From Bacteroidetes bacterium UBA2364 (GTDB lineage: Bacteria; Bacteroidota; Rhodothermia; Rhodothermales; UBA2364): a stretch of DNA of 62,048 nt. Below are positions 1-8,739 of the stretch, piece by piece (position 1 is the first letter of the stretch; each line of letters begins with the position of its first letter). The stretch spans positions 1-62,048 of the forward strand of contig DDTM01000022.1 of assembly GCA_002344075.1 (NCBI GenBank). Reading direction: 5' to 3'. Under the pieces are notes generated by a model. That model saw only the letters and a program-made list of their open reading frames with translations, did not search any database and had not been told where the DNA came from. Made by a program: the position numbers and the translations under genes.

Positions 1-20
1 GCGCACATGCCGGGCGCACC

Positions 21-52
21 AAAAAAAACCCGTCAACCAAAAGGTTAACGGG
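21..52 (-). terminator. Rho-independent terminator of citrate synthase gene
   Basis: Read on the minus strand, a 10-base stem (29-38 with 43-52, one C/A mismatch, AAAA loop) is followed directly by eight T residues (complement of 21-28). It sits 23 bases past the citrate synthase stop codon. This is a textbook intrinsic terminator. Confidence 0.85.
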
Positions 53-75
53 GTACAAAATGATGTTGGTAAAAA

Positions 76-1224
76 TCAACCCCGATCGGAGATGGGCGTA
101 AACTTCAGGTCTGTAACCCCCGTGTACACCGACTTCGGGCGCATGAGCGCATTATCTGCATATTGCTCCATGATGCTGGCGGTCCATCCGGTAATCCGCG
201 ACATGGCAAAAATGGGGGTAAACAAATCAATCTCGATGCCCATCAGGTAATAAAGCGGTGCAGAATAGAAGTCCACATTGGCGTTTAAGCCCTTCGCGTC
301 CTTGACCAATTGTTGCATTTTGGTTTCCATCTCATACCACTTCATTTCGCCTTTTTCTTCTGAAACCTTAATCAGCATTTCGCGCAGAGAGACCGCTCGT
401 GGGTCTAAAGTTTTATACACCCGATGGCCAAAACCCATAATTTTTTCTTTTTTAGCAAATTTTTCGGCCACAAACGCTTCTACGGTCATGCCCCGTGCCT
501 CAATATCTTTTAACATGCGCATCACGGCGATATTGGCTCCGCCATGCAACGGACCTTTTAAAGCCCCAATGGCCGAAACAACCGATGAATGCAAGTCTGA
601 AAGCGTCGAGGCGGCAGCACGTCCGGTAAACGTCGAGGCATTAGAGCCGTGATCGGCTTGAAGCACCAAACAAGTATCCAGTGTATGTTCGGTAGCTGCA
701 CCCGGTACTTCACCATTGATCATATAAAGAAATTCTGCGGCAATTGAGCCTTCTTTTCGCGGTTTGATCACCGGAAGTCCTTTACGTACCCGATCAAATG
801 CGGCCAACACGGTGGGCATTTGCGCCGTCAAACGAATAGACTTTCGGTAATTTGCCTCCGGAGACATGTCTTCTGCTTCGGGATCAAAATTTCCCAACAG
901 GGACACCGCCGTTCGTAAAGCCGCCATCGGTTCGATGTTTTTAGGCAACTTGGCCAATGTATCAACAATGACATCATCCACTTCACGATTGGCCCGTAGT
1001 TCAGCATTTAATGTGTCCAATTCGGTTTGATTTGGCAAATGACCTTTCCAAAGCAGGTGTGCCACTTCTTCGAAACTGGCCTTTCCTGCCAATTCATGAA
1101 TATTATACCCCCGATAAACGAGAATTCCCGCTTCTCCGTCAATAAACGAGAGGGCAGATTCGAGTGCATATACACCGGCAAGACCTCTTGCTACGACCGG
1201 CTTTTCGGTTGCTGTGTCTGGCAT
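76..1224 (-). CDS. gltA: Citrate synthase
   Basis: Condenses oxaloacetate and acetyl-CoA to citrate, the entry step of the TCA cycle, in the cytoplasm. The 382-aa length is typical of the short (type I-like, dimeric) citrate synthases. Visible signatures are the HGGAN block carrying the first active-site histidine (GPLHGGAN), the second histidine in GFGHRVYK, and the catalytic aspartate in NVDFYSAPLYY. The segment ADHGSNASTF matches the family's ADHxxNASTF region. The ATG at 1224 gives a normal N-terminus. The gene stands alone, with an intrinsic terminator just downstream and a long non-coding stretch upstream, so it is probably monocistronic. A 2-methylcitrate synthase activity cannot be excluded from sequence alone, but no prp genes are nearby. 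Confidence 0.95.
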   Translation of the reverse strand: MPDTATEKPVVARGLAGVYALESALSFIDGEAGILVYRGYNIHELAGKASFEEVAHLLWKGHLPNQTELDTLNAELRANREVDDVIVDTLAKLPKNIEPMAALRTAVSLLGNFDPEAEDMSPEANYRKSIRLTAQMPTVLAAFDRVRKGLPVIKPRKEGSIAAEFLYMINGEVPGAATEHTLDTCLVLQADHGSNASTFTGRAAASTLSDLHSSVVSAIGALKGPLHGGANIAVMRMLKDIEARGMTVEAFVAEKFAKKEKIMGFGHRVYKTLDPRAVSLREMLIKVSEEKGEMKWYEMETKMQQLVKDAKGLNANVDFYSAPLYYLMGIEIDLFTPIFAMSRITGWTASIMEQYADNALMRPKSVYTGVTDLKFTPISDRG

Positions 1225-2132
1225 AAATGTTTCTTTTTTTGGTTTAAGTAGTGCACAGTATAGGGCAGGGGCACTTGGCGCGGATGTCGAAATTTACGGG
1301 ATTCTCTGACGGGATGTGCCAAAATCGAATCAAAGAGTATCCGTTTTTGGGCTTTCAGAACAACCGCACCATTCGACAATGGTTCTGGTGAAGGGGTTAA
1401 TCAATTTATGAAGACAAAGGGGAAGTACCGTGACCTTTTGGCGAAAGAAGCGTGTGTTTTACTTGCACTGATCATGAATTTTAGCACCCAAACACCCTTC
1501 GAGAACACAATGATTGTTTTTCTCTGTTCTAAAGACGTTTCAAGGCATTTCCAAAATAAACTTAGACCCTTATTCTTGAAAGCACCCGATTTGTTTTCGT
1601 AACTTGTTTCAATATAAAGTTTAAAATGTAATCGTTGTTGGAAAGCGCTTTTTTATTTAAAAGCCTTCCGGTTACAGAGATACGCCGTAAACAAAAACTG
1701 TTCTGTCTTGCATTGCCACTAAGACGAATCCGTCACAACACGTGAAACCACCTAAGCCTGATTGGGTGTGCATGTTTCACTCTCCGCCCGCAAAAGCAGA
1801 ACCATAAGAAGACCTTTTACGGTGCATCACGCTCATGATCGCGATTCTTTTTTGCTTTATGATAGACGCTCCAGCTCCTGTCATGTACAGATGAATTGCG
1901 GATGCGTCGTTTTGCTCTAATGGAGCCCACGATTTTTACGTTTTAACCACGCCGCAACCGAACCATTTGCACTTGTAATAGGTGCAGCCAAGTAGTGCCG
2001 AGACACGCCGTTCCAATAGCCCTTTCATATCCCTTTGCAGGGCTTTTTGGAAATGGATTATGCTGCGCGATTACCACCGACCGCGCCTCCGCCTGTGTCC
2101 GCCTCTAATGTTCGATGCGTCATACAGTTTTT
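1225..2132. other. 908-bp gene-free region with hairpins
   Basis: No convincing gene was found between citrate synthase and the RNase E/G gene. A 64-codon plus-strand frame (1408-1602) has no recognisable features. Structure visible: an imperfect hairpin at 1640-1669 (GGAA/TTCC, GC/GC, TTTT/AAAA), a long-range GCTCCA...TGGAGC pairing between about 1870 and 1925, and a terminator-like hairpin at 2013-2050. The region may hold promoters for both flanking genes, a long 5' leader of the RNase gene, or an unrecognised small RNA. It does not match the conserved cores of tmRNA, RNase P RNA or SRP RNA that I could look for. Confidence 0.5.
2013..2050 (+). terminator. Terminator- or attenuator-like hairpin upstream of RNase E/G
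   Basis: AGCCCT (2018-2023) pairs with AGGGCT (2039-2044), extended by CCAA/TTGG, and the 3' arm runs into five T residues. It lies 83 bases before the RNase E/G start. It could end a transcript from 1225-2010 or act in the leader of the RNase gene. E. coli rne is known to be feedback-regulated through hairpins in its 5' leader; extending that to this site is inference. Confidence 0.35.
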
Positions 2133-4457
2133 ATGTCAAAAGAAATAGTAATCAATTCTCAGAAGGAGCAGACGCAAATCGCCCTTCTGGAAGATGGGGA
2201 ATTAGTAGAACTCTACATCGAAACTTCCGACAACGCCCGTACCTTGGGTAACATCTACCTCGGACGAATCCGCAAAATAATGCCTAATATTCAAGCATGT
2301 TTTGTAGATATTGGCCAAAAACAAGACGCATTCCTGCACTTTTCGGATATTTCTGATACAACGCCTGAAATGCTGCGCTACCTGGGCGAAACAGTCGAAA
2401 TGCCGTCTTCTGCCATTGAAGTAAAGGAAGAGTCCTTGGCAAAATCCATCAGTGATCGGTATGACTTGGGGGATGAGGACGAGCCTCCCTCCGAAGATGA
2501 GGAATTAGAATATGAACCCGTTCTACGGAACGATCGTCCAGATGAGGCACAGCGTAAAAATCGGAGAAAAAAACGTCCCACCTCCGAGAACAATCAACGG
2601 GAACGCGCAAATGGTAATACGCATGAGGCCAGCGGCCCAGCCAAATCCGAAACCAGTGGTGTAGTAAAAGAAACCCATAAAGCCGCTGCTACAAATACCG
2701 AAACGGACTCACAGCCTAACCGCAACCGGAGCCGTTCTCAGAAAAACCCACATACGCGGCCTCAAAAAGAGCGTTCAGAAGCACCATCAACCGAAGACGC
2801 CCCTCTTCAGGCAGCAACCGATGCCGTAAACGACCCTGCTTCCCCCATAGAAAAACCTGCCAGAGAACATCGGAACCGGCGGTCGGGACCACCTCAGCAC
2901 CATCGTTCTGAACACCAGAATCCCGCTGCCCACAAACAAAGTGACCCATTGCTCACCTCCGAAAAATCGGATGAAGGGCCTACAACCAATGACGAGGAAA
3001 ATCTGGGGGACGACACAAAAAATCCAGAAACCAGCAAGCCCCGCTCACGCAGAAGAGGCGGACAACGGCGGCGTCCTTCCTCCAGTGACACCTTAGACAT
3101 GCCTTCCGTTCCGGGTGAATCTACCGATTCGGGATCTGACAGCAACCCTATTGCGCTTGCCGCTATCGCCGAAAGCGTGCCCTCTCAGACTTTAAAACCC
3201 GCCATTTCTGTTCACCCTGCCAAGTATCTAAGAGAAGGTCACCGGATCTTGGTCAAGATCAGCAAAGAGCCTATTTCCAATAAAGGCAGTCGGGTTACAA
3301 CCGATGTATCGCTTGCCGGAAGGTTCTTGGTCTTGGTTCCAATGGCCAATTATGTGGCAGTTTCCAAAAAAATTGCATCTCAAAAAGAACGAAAACGCCT
3401 GCGGGTACTGGCCTCAAGTCTATTACCTCAAGGCTTTGGCCTCATTGTCCGAACCGTCGCCCAAGACCGTGATGCAAAATCGCTCTATACAGATCTGAAA
3501 TTATTAATAGACAAGTGGAAGCGCATTGAAGAAAACATTCAAAAGAAAGGCAATCCACCTGCGGTAATCTATCAGGACGTAAGTATGGCCTCGTCTGTGA
3601 TTCGGGATTTATTTACGGAAGACTTCGACCGGATTTTGATTGACGATGCGCGTGCACACAAAAACATCAAAAGCTATGTTCAGGCAATAGCACCCCAAAT
3701 GACCTCAGCCGTCCAGCTTTATACAGATACGCCACCCATCTTCAAGGCAACCAAAATTGAAAAGCAAATAGAGGAGGCCTATTCCAGCCGAGTGGACATG
3801 CCCTCCGGTGGCTATTTATTCATTGAACATACCGAAGCCATGCATGTGGTGGATGTAAACTCCGGACGTGCTGGCCATGGCCTAACTCAGGAAGAGAATT
3901 CGCTGAATGTAAACCTCGAAGCCGTCCGATATATTGCCAAACACCTCCGGCTGCGCGATTTGGGAGGCATTATCGTTATAGATTTTATTGATCTACGTCT
4001 GGATAGTCACCGCCGAAAGGTTTTACAGGCTTTAAGACGGGAATTCAGAAAAGACCGGGCCGTTACAAAAGTCCTTCCGATGAGTGATTTTGGTTTGGTA
4101 GAAATCACCCGTCAACGACTGCGCCCCAGTTATACCACTTCCATCGCCCGTCAGCCAGCGCCCAATCGCGTACTGATTAATCCGAGTGTAGAAACTGTTC
4201 TCAAGCGCATTGAGGCATGGTTAGAAATTTATAAAGCCCAAACAGGTAAAACATCGGTCACGCTGCAAGTACATCCTTTTTTAATGTCGTATCTTAAGCA
4301 CCTACGGGATGGACTTGTACCACGTACCATACGGTGGCGTTTTGGCATGAAAGTACGGGTTCATTTGGTGGCCGATGAAGTCATTGATCCGGTTCACTTC
4401 CGCTTCGTGGACAGCGACTCCGGCGAGGACTTGACCGAAAAATTCCGCTTTCTATAA
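2133..4457 (+). CDS. Ribonuclease E/G family endoribonuclease with giant S1-domain insertion
   Basis: Cytoplasmic endoribonuclease for rRNA processing and mRNA decay. The ATG at 2133 is preferred over 2115 because the family starts MSKEIVIN. From this start the protein is 774 aa. The S1 domain begins normally (GNIYLGRI, AFLHFSD, residues 39-72), is broken by about 280 residues of charged, low-complexity sequence rich in E/D, R/K, N, P and S (about 86-363), then resumes (REGHRILVKISKEP, VTTDVSL). The DNase-I-like catalytic region carries the metal-binding aspartates D574 (VVDVNSGRA) and D617 (IVIDFID), so it should be active. The zinc-link CPxC expected soon after RQRLRPS (about residue 665) is absent. 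The next gene starts 27 bases downstream, probably in the same operon. Confidence 0.9.
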   Translation: MSKEIVINSQKEQTQIALLEDGELVELYIETSDNARTLGNIYLGRIRKIMPNIQACFVDIGQKQDAFLHFSDISDTTPEMLRYLGETVEMPSSAIEVKEESLAKSISDRYDLGDEDEPPSEDEELEYEPVLRNDRPDEAQRKNRRKKRPTSENNQRERANGNTHEASGPAKSETSGVVKETHKAAATNTETDSQPNRNRSRSQKNPHTRPQKERSEAPSTEDAPLQAATDAVNDPASPIEKPAREHRNRRSGPPQHHRSEHQNPAAHKQSDPLLTSEKSDEGPTTNDEENLGDDTKNPETSKPRSRRRGGQRRRPSSSDTLDMPSVPGESTDSGSDSNPIALAAIAESVPSQTLKPAISVHPAKYLREGHRILVKISKEPISNKGSRVTTDVSLAGRFLVLVPMANYVAVSKKIASQKERKRLRVLASSLLPQGFGLIVRTVAQDRDAKSLYTDLKLLIDKWKRIEENIQKKGNPPAVIYQDVSMASSVIRDLFTEDFDRILIDDARAHKNIKSYVQAIAPQMTSAVQLYTDTPPIFKATKIEKQIEEAYSSRVDMPSGGYLFIEHTEAMHVVDVNSGRAGHGLTQEENSLNVNLEAVRYIAKHLRLRDLGGIIVIDFIDLRLDSHRRKVLQALRREFRKDRAVTKVLPMSDFGLVEITRQRLRPSYTTSIARQPAPNRVLINPSVETVLKRIEAWLEIYKAQTGKTSVTLQVHPFLMSYLKHLRDGLVPRTIRWRFGMKVRVHLVADEVIDPVHFRFVDSDSGEDLTEKFRFL

Positions 4458-4484
4458 AAACAAACCTCCTGATTCGGAGCCTTT

Positions 4485-5162
4485 ATGGCAGACTACAGAG
4501 GGCATATCAATGGTGCAGCCCTTGGTTCGATTGCTTATACCAGCATCGTAGCCTATGGCGTTTCACTTTCAGGAGTCGCGAATTCGTTGTCTGTACCGGA
4601 TTGGTTGGGGTATACGCTGGTAACTTCCGGAATTGGAATGCTGTTTGGCCTTTGGCCAGATGTGGACATCAATTCTCATGCACAAAAAATCTTCTATCGC
4701 CTATTTTTGGTGATAGACTTGGTATTGATCGTTCTCCGAAACTTTGAAGCGGCGGCGTATCTGGGCCTTTTTGCAATTCTCCCTGCTTTGGGGAAGCATC
4801 GGGGCTGGACACATACCCATTGGGCCATGTTCCTCACCCCGCTTCCGTTTTTGATCCTGCCCTACATCACCAATATTCATTTGCTTTATAGCCCTATGGT
4901 CGGTTGGTTGTTTTATGGCGCAGCCGTAACCGGGTATGCTAGCCATTTGTGGATGGATGGTCTTCTGTTCTCCCGCAACAAAAAGCGGTATAAAAAAAAT
5001 CTGGATGACGCACCTCTCCGCCTGAGCCAATCATTCACCGAAGACGTATCACGCAGTCCCCTCAAAGCAGGGGAACGTTTGGGAAGTTTAATCTGGGAAG
5101 TTATTGGCCTTTCTGCACGGGCAGCCCTATATTTCTTTTTCAGACCATTCCTCCGAAAGTAA
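4485..5162 (+). CDS. YdjM-like membrane-bound metal-dependent hydrolase
   Basis: A 225-aa inner-membrane protein of the YdjM/LexA-binding hydrolase family (PF04307 type). It shows about five hydrophobic segments and the family's HRGWTHT motif near residue 104, plus the conserved aspartates LWPDVDINS near residue 65 that are thought to bind metal. Members are called predicted hydrolases; the substrate is unknown. It lies 27 bases after the RNase E/G gene and 19 bases before the flippase gene, so the three may be co-transcribed. The start ATG at 4485 follows a GGAGCC stretch that could serve as a weak ribosome-binding site. Confidence 0.75.
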   Translation: MADYRGHINGAALGSIAYTSIVAYGVSLSGVANSLSVPDWLGYTLVTSGIGMLFGLWPDVDINSHAQKIFYRLFLVIDLVLIVLRNFEAAAYLGLFAILPALGKHRGWTHTHWAMFLTPLPFLILPYITNIHLLYSPMVGWLFYGAAVTGYASHLWMDGLLFSRNKKRYKKNLDDAPLRLSQSFTEDVSRSPLKAGERLGSLIWEVIGLSARAALYFFFRPFLRK

Positions 5163-5181
5163 TCCCTCACCATTATTCTCC

Positions 5182-6711
5182 ATGAGCCGCATTCAAAAAC
5201 TTCTCAAAGATACTGCTGTCTATGGCATTTCCTCCATTCTTGGACGTGCATTAAACGTGCTTATTGTTCCGTTTTATGCGCATTATCTACCCGTGAATGA
5301 TAATGGGGTAATTGGGGTGGTTTTTGCCGCATTTGTGTTCCTTAATATTCTATACACCTACGGATTAGAGGCAGCCTACTTTAAGTTTACGTCAGGAAAA
5401 GAAGGCCGTATAAAAGCGAATAAGACATTTAGTACGACTACATTGATGCTCCTCATAAGCGGCATCACTTTTTCGCTAACCATGTCTGCCTTCCCTGCCG
5501 TTACCAGCAACCTCATTACCCTCAATCCGGAATGGCAACAATTGGTCTTTTATATGGCCGCCATCGTCTTATTAGATACCATGGCCGCAATACCTTTAGC
5601 AGAATTACGCCTTTCCAACCGTCCTTACCGATTTGCTGCCGTAAAACTCTCTAACATTACGCTCAACCTGGTATTAAATGTAATTTTTATTGCGTTCTTC
5701 CACTGGGGAATTGTAGGGGTCTTTTTGGCAAATGTTCTGGCATCTGGGTTTCAGGTCTTGGTTCTTCTGCCCGTTTATTTCGAGCGTTTCCGTTTTATGT
5801 ACGATGGCCAAACCGCAAAGTCTTTGCTAAAGTATGGCCTTCCACTTCTGCCTAATGGTCTTGCTTTTGCCGCAACCGAAACGCTAAGCCGATTTTTCCT
5901 CAACATGATGGAGAAGGGGCAGATTTTAGCGTTATATGGGAACGTGATTCCGGCTGCCGAACGAGCCAAATTGCTCACGCCTGAAGACTATGGCGATTAT
6001 GTAACCGGCGTTTTTAACAATATCTATAAGATTGGTGTCTTTATGATGTTGTTTACCCAAATGTTTCGCTTTGCTTGGCAACCATTTTATTTTAACCACG
6101 CAGGGGATCCAGATGCAAAACCCCTTTTTGCAAGAGTCTTTTTGCTTTTTACCGCAATTGGGCTTACGGCTTGGTTATGTATCACCTTTTTTGCCCGAGA
6201 AATTGTCGCATTCCCCTTACCCGAAGGCCGTACCCTATTGCCTGCTCAGTATTGGTTTGCCCTCCCGATTGTCCCGATTGTGCTGGGGGCCTACTTTCTT
6301 CAGGGTTGGGAAAGTATTTTCTCTGCCGGGATTTACATCCAAAAACAAACTTCACGGCTCATTCCCATTACCTTACTTGGTGCATTCGTCACCTTTTTGC
6401 TAAACTTCTTATTCGTCCCCCATTATGGCTTGCTTGCTGCGGCATGGGGAACCTTTGGGGCCTATTTTGTAATGTCATTAGGAGTCTATTTTTCGGCCCA
6501 GAAGATTTACCCAATCCCTCATAACTGGACGCAAATTGCCATTTTGGTGGCGGGCGCACTGGGTATTTTTGCCTTGTGGCAATTTTTGCCCATACTTCAG
6601 CACTGGTACTTCGAACTTCTACTGCTGGGTGGCTTTATTGCTTTGATGTTTGGAACGGGCATTTTGTCTTACGACCTGATTCAAACCTTACGGAAACGCC
6701 AAGGAGAATGA
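5182..6711 (+). CDS. Polysaccharide biosynthesis / Wzx-type flippase (MATE-like)
   Basis: A 509-aa integral membrane protein of the oligosaccharide flippase family (MVF/MATE-like), with about 12-14 hydrophobic segments. The N-terminal TAVYGISSILGRALN resembles the first helix of Wzx-like and O-antigen transporters, which flip lipid-linked sugars across the inner membrane. The frame is open from 5104, but the ATG at 5182 (MSRIQKLL) is the natural start: it lies just before helix 1 and avoids overlapping the previous gene. No glycosyltransferase genes adjoin it, so the substrate cannot be inferred. Confidence 0.85.
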   Translation: MSRIQKLLKDTAVYGISSILGRALNVLIVPFYAHYLPVNDNGVIGVVFAAFVFLNILYTYGLEAAYFKFTSGKEGRIKANKTFSTTTLMLLISGITFSLTMSAFPAVTSNLITLNPEWQQLVFYMAAIVLLDTMAAIPLAELRLSNRPYRFAAVKLSNITLNLVLNVIFIAFFHWGIVGVFLANVLASGFQVLVLLPVYFERFRFMYDGQTAKSLLKYGLPLLPNGLAFAATETLSRFFLNMMEKGQILALYGNVIPAAERAKLLTPEDYGDYVTGVFNNIYKIGVFMMLFTQMFRFAWQPFYFNHAGDPDAKPLFARVFLLFTAIGLTAWLCITFFAREIVAFPLPEGRTLLPAQYWFALPIVPIVLGAYFLQGWESIFSAGIYIQKQTSRLIPITLLGAFVTFLLNFLFVPHYGLLAAAWGTFGAYFVMSLGVYFSAQKIYPIPHNWTQIAILVAGALGIFALWQFLPILQHWYFELLLLGGFIALMFGTGILSYDLIQTLRKRQGE

Positions 6712-6763
6712 GTACCTTGCAAAGGTATGGCAAGTGGATAGTGGGTGGAAATTGGCAAGACAT

Positions 6764-6793
6764 AAAAAAAGCGCACCTCAGAAAAGGCCCGCT
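6764..6793 (-). terminator. Terminator for the minus-strand AraC-side transcript
   Basis: On the minus strand AGCG-CCT pairs with AGG-CGCT across a short internal mismatch, followed by seven T residues (complement of 6764-6770). No T-run follows in the plus direction, so it serves minus-strand transcription. It supports a transcript running past 7093 and through 6823-7074. Confidence 0.6.
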
Positions 6794-6822
6794 CTACCAA
6801 ACAATCAGGTACTGCTCCGTTG

Positions 6823-7074
6823 TTATTTCCTTTTGCTTCCGAAAGTATGGTATGGCACTACCAAAACCAGCCAGATAAAGTACCAAACACATATCGTTGA
6901 ACTTACCAGGAACAACGGTGCCCACACTGGCAGAAGCATTAAAGGCGATTCGGGCTTACATACAAAGAACATTATCGAATCCAACGGAGCAGCACCGAAA
7001 GCCGAACTGAAAATCCGAAATTCATTGATGTAAAACGCCCATTTATAAGACGAAAACCCCAATTCCGGCGACAA
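6823..7074 (-). CDS. Possible small membrane protein
   Basis: An 83-codon frame, starting with TTG or an internal ATG, between the AraC-type regulator and a good minus-strand terminator. The last 40 residues form one strongly hydrophobic segment (WAPLFLVSSTICVWYFIWL) ending in a basic tail (GSKRK), as in many small single-span Bacteroidota proteins. It is not an antisense shadow, since no gene lies opposite. Against it: no ATG at the natural N-terminus and no family I recognise. It could also be the remnant of a larger gene. Confidence 0.3.
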   Translation of the reverse strand: MSPELGFSSYKWAFYINEFRIFSSAFGAAPLDSIMFFVCKPESPLMLLPVWAPLFLVSSTICVWYFIWLVLVVPYHTFGSKRK

Positions 7075-7092
7075 TGTCCGATATATTGGCTT

Positions 7093-8577
7093 CTATGTCT
7101 GATTTGCACCAGGAAGCTCTTGATGAACAGTTTTAATGTATTGTGAAGGCTGTACCCCATATTGCTCTTTAAAGACCTTTGCAAAATAATCAGGAGTATT
7201 GAACCCAACCGCATAAGCCACTTCCGAGATACTGCCCGCGCCTTGTTCCAATAAATGTTTGGCGCGTTCTAATCGGTAGTTGCGGAGAAATAATACAGGT
7301 GACACACCCGTGAGTGATTGAATCTTCCGCTGTAATTGACGCGGGCTAATGTTAAGTGCTTGGGCTAACTCAGCTACATTTAGTCGTGGATCGTCTATCC
7401 GTCGTTCGATCAAATTTTGCATCTGCTTTAGAAACTGTACATCCGCAGATACCACTTCTATGGGGCGTGGAATCACTGTCGGAGCGATTTCTTCTGGTAG
7501 TACTGTCTTAATTGGTTTCGTTTCGGTGACAGGCAAAGATGTCTTTCGGTGCTCAACCGAGTCGGTATCTGGAGGGAAAGACATTTTAGTAGGCTTGAGC
7601 CTGCGTAAAAGGCGGATTAATAATTGCCAAAGCAACCAAGCGGTCAATACCCCTCCCAAAACACCTCCCACCAGCAACCAAGGGGAGAACGCCATTGCTT
7701 TCTGGATTCTATCCCACCAAGTGGCTTGGCCTACCAGTTTAACATCGGTCCAATTTATAGCGGCATCTTGGTTCTCTACTCCGCACCAAGCAGACTTAAT
7801 AATGTCTAAGCCTTCGCCGTCATTATCATTGTTTCCTGCCAACAAACGGATGTGTATCCAGGACTTTGCTTCCAAAAGTCCCAAGGAAGCCCACGGAATC
7901 ATCATCTCCACTACATAACCATCGTCCTCGTCGTCATTCATGTTCGCACTGCCCGATGCAATACTTTTCACATAATACACCACATCTTGATCTACGACTT
8001 TAGGCAATTGTGCTTCTAAGGCCGAAACAGGATTTCCACGCAAAACGACCGTTCTTCCCAATAAATCTGTCACCAAATGGTAGTCTGATGACGAAAAGGT
8101 GGACGTTGGTTCCCCTTTTGTATGTACATAAAGTTCTACAGAGTCGTTTAGGTAAAGATAAGCCAAAGTATCTATCGGAATGGTACGCCCGGTTGTATCA
8201 ATGGGAACAGGCTTGACCAAACCTTCGATGGGTAATTTATCCTTGGGTAGTGCAATGAGGTGTCGGTCTCGCACGGTAAAATAAGCGTATAAGGCATATC
8301 CATCCCATGCAAGTGCAATTTGCGTAACGTTCCGCCTATTCTTGCCTTTTGAAGGGGTGGAAAACGTTTTATAAGGTACGTCCGCCCATTCGTCCGCTTT
8401 TCCATCCACCTCAACAAGTCCGTGCATGTACGGAATCTCAATTTTGCCGCACTGCGCATAAAGCCAGGCAGGACCCAATAATAAAACCATTACCCCCAAG
8501 CGTATTCTATGGAAAATACGGGGCACAGATTTGCCGTTTGGGTAAGTCACTTTTAGAGTCATGCAAAGAGGAGGCAA
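7093..8577 (-). CDS. Membrane-anchored AraC-family regulator with CBM9/DOMON-like sensor domain
   Basis: A 494-aa protein with four parts. First, an N-terminal signal or anchor segment (about residues 25-42). Second, a beta-rich periplasmic domain (about 46-285) resembling carbohydrate-binding module 9 or DOMON-like folds; see VDGKADEWADVPY and the Asp/Glu-rich NMNDDEDDG. Third, one transmembrane helix (about 297-322, WLLVGGVLGGVLTAWLLW). Fourth, a C-terminal AraC double helix-turn-helix (about 390-485, LNVAELAQALNISPRQLQRKI and ISEVAYAVGFNTPDYFAKVFKEQYG). The architecture suggests a one-step transmembrane sensor that binds a ligand outside and DNA inside. The ligand is unknown. ATG at 8562 is an alternative start. 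Transcription probably continues through 6823 to the terminator at 6764-6793. Confidence 0.8.
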   Translation of the reverse strand: MPPLCMTLKVTYPNGKSVPRIFHRIRLGVMVLLLGPAWLYAQCGKIEIPYMHGLVEVDGKADEWADVPYKTFSTPSKGKNRRNVTQIALAWDGYALYAYFTVRDRHLIALPKDKLPIEGLVKPVPIDTTGRTIPIDTLAYLYLNDSVELYVHTKGEPTSTFSSSDYHLVTDLLGRTVVLRGNPVSALEAQLPKVVDQDVVYYVKSIASGSANMNDDEDDGYVVEMMIPWASLGLLEAKSWIHIRLLAGNNDNDGEGLDIIKSAWCGVENQDAAINWTDVKLVGQATWWDRIQKAMAFSPWLLVGGVLGGVLTAWLLWQLLIRLLRRLKPTKMSFPPDTDSVEHRKTSLPVTETKPIKTVLPEEIAPTVIPRPIEVVSADVQFLKQMQNLIERRIDDPRLNVAELAQALNISPRQLQRKIQSLTGVSPVLFLRNYRLERAKHLLEQGAGSISEVAYAVGFNTPDYFAKVFKEQYGVQPSQYIKTVHQELPGANQT

Positions 8578-8739
8578 AATAGCTCTGGAATTCAGGTCGG
8601 TCTAAGTTAATCATCAAGACGGCATTCCCGGCCGAATCGTTCCGGATATTTTTATATGGATGCCTTTTTTTGATGAAACGTCAAATTGAACATGTAAAAA
8701 ACAAACCCAAAGGCTTATATAAACCTGAAAAGACCTTGC

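Noticed and set aside
1408..1602. A 64-codon frame in the gap after citrate synthase
   Set aside because: No hydrophobic, catalytic or family signature, and no promoter or ribosome-binding support.
7349..7918. A 189-codon plus-strand frame opposite the AraC-type regulator
   Set aside because: Antisense to a confident gene and without recognisable motifs.
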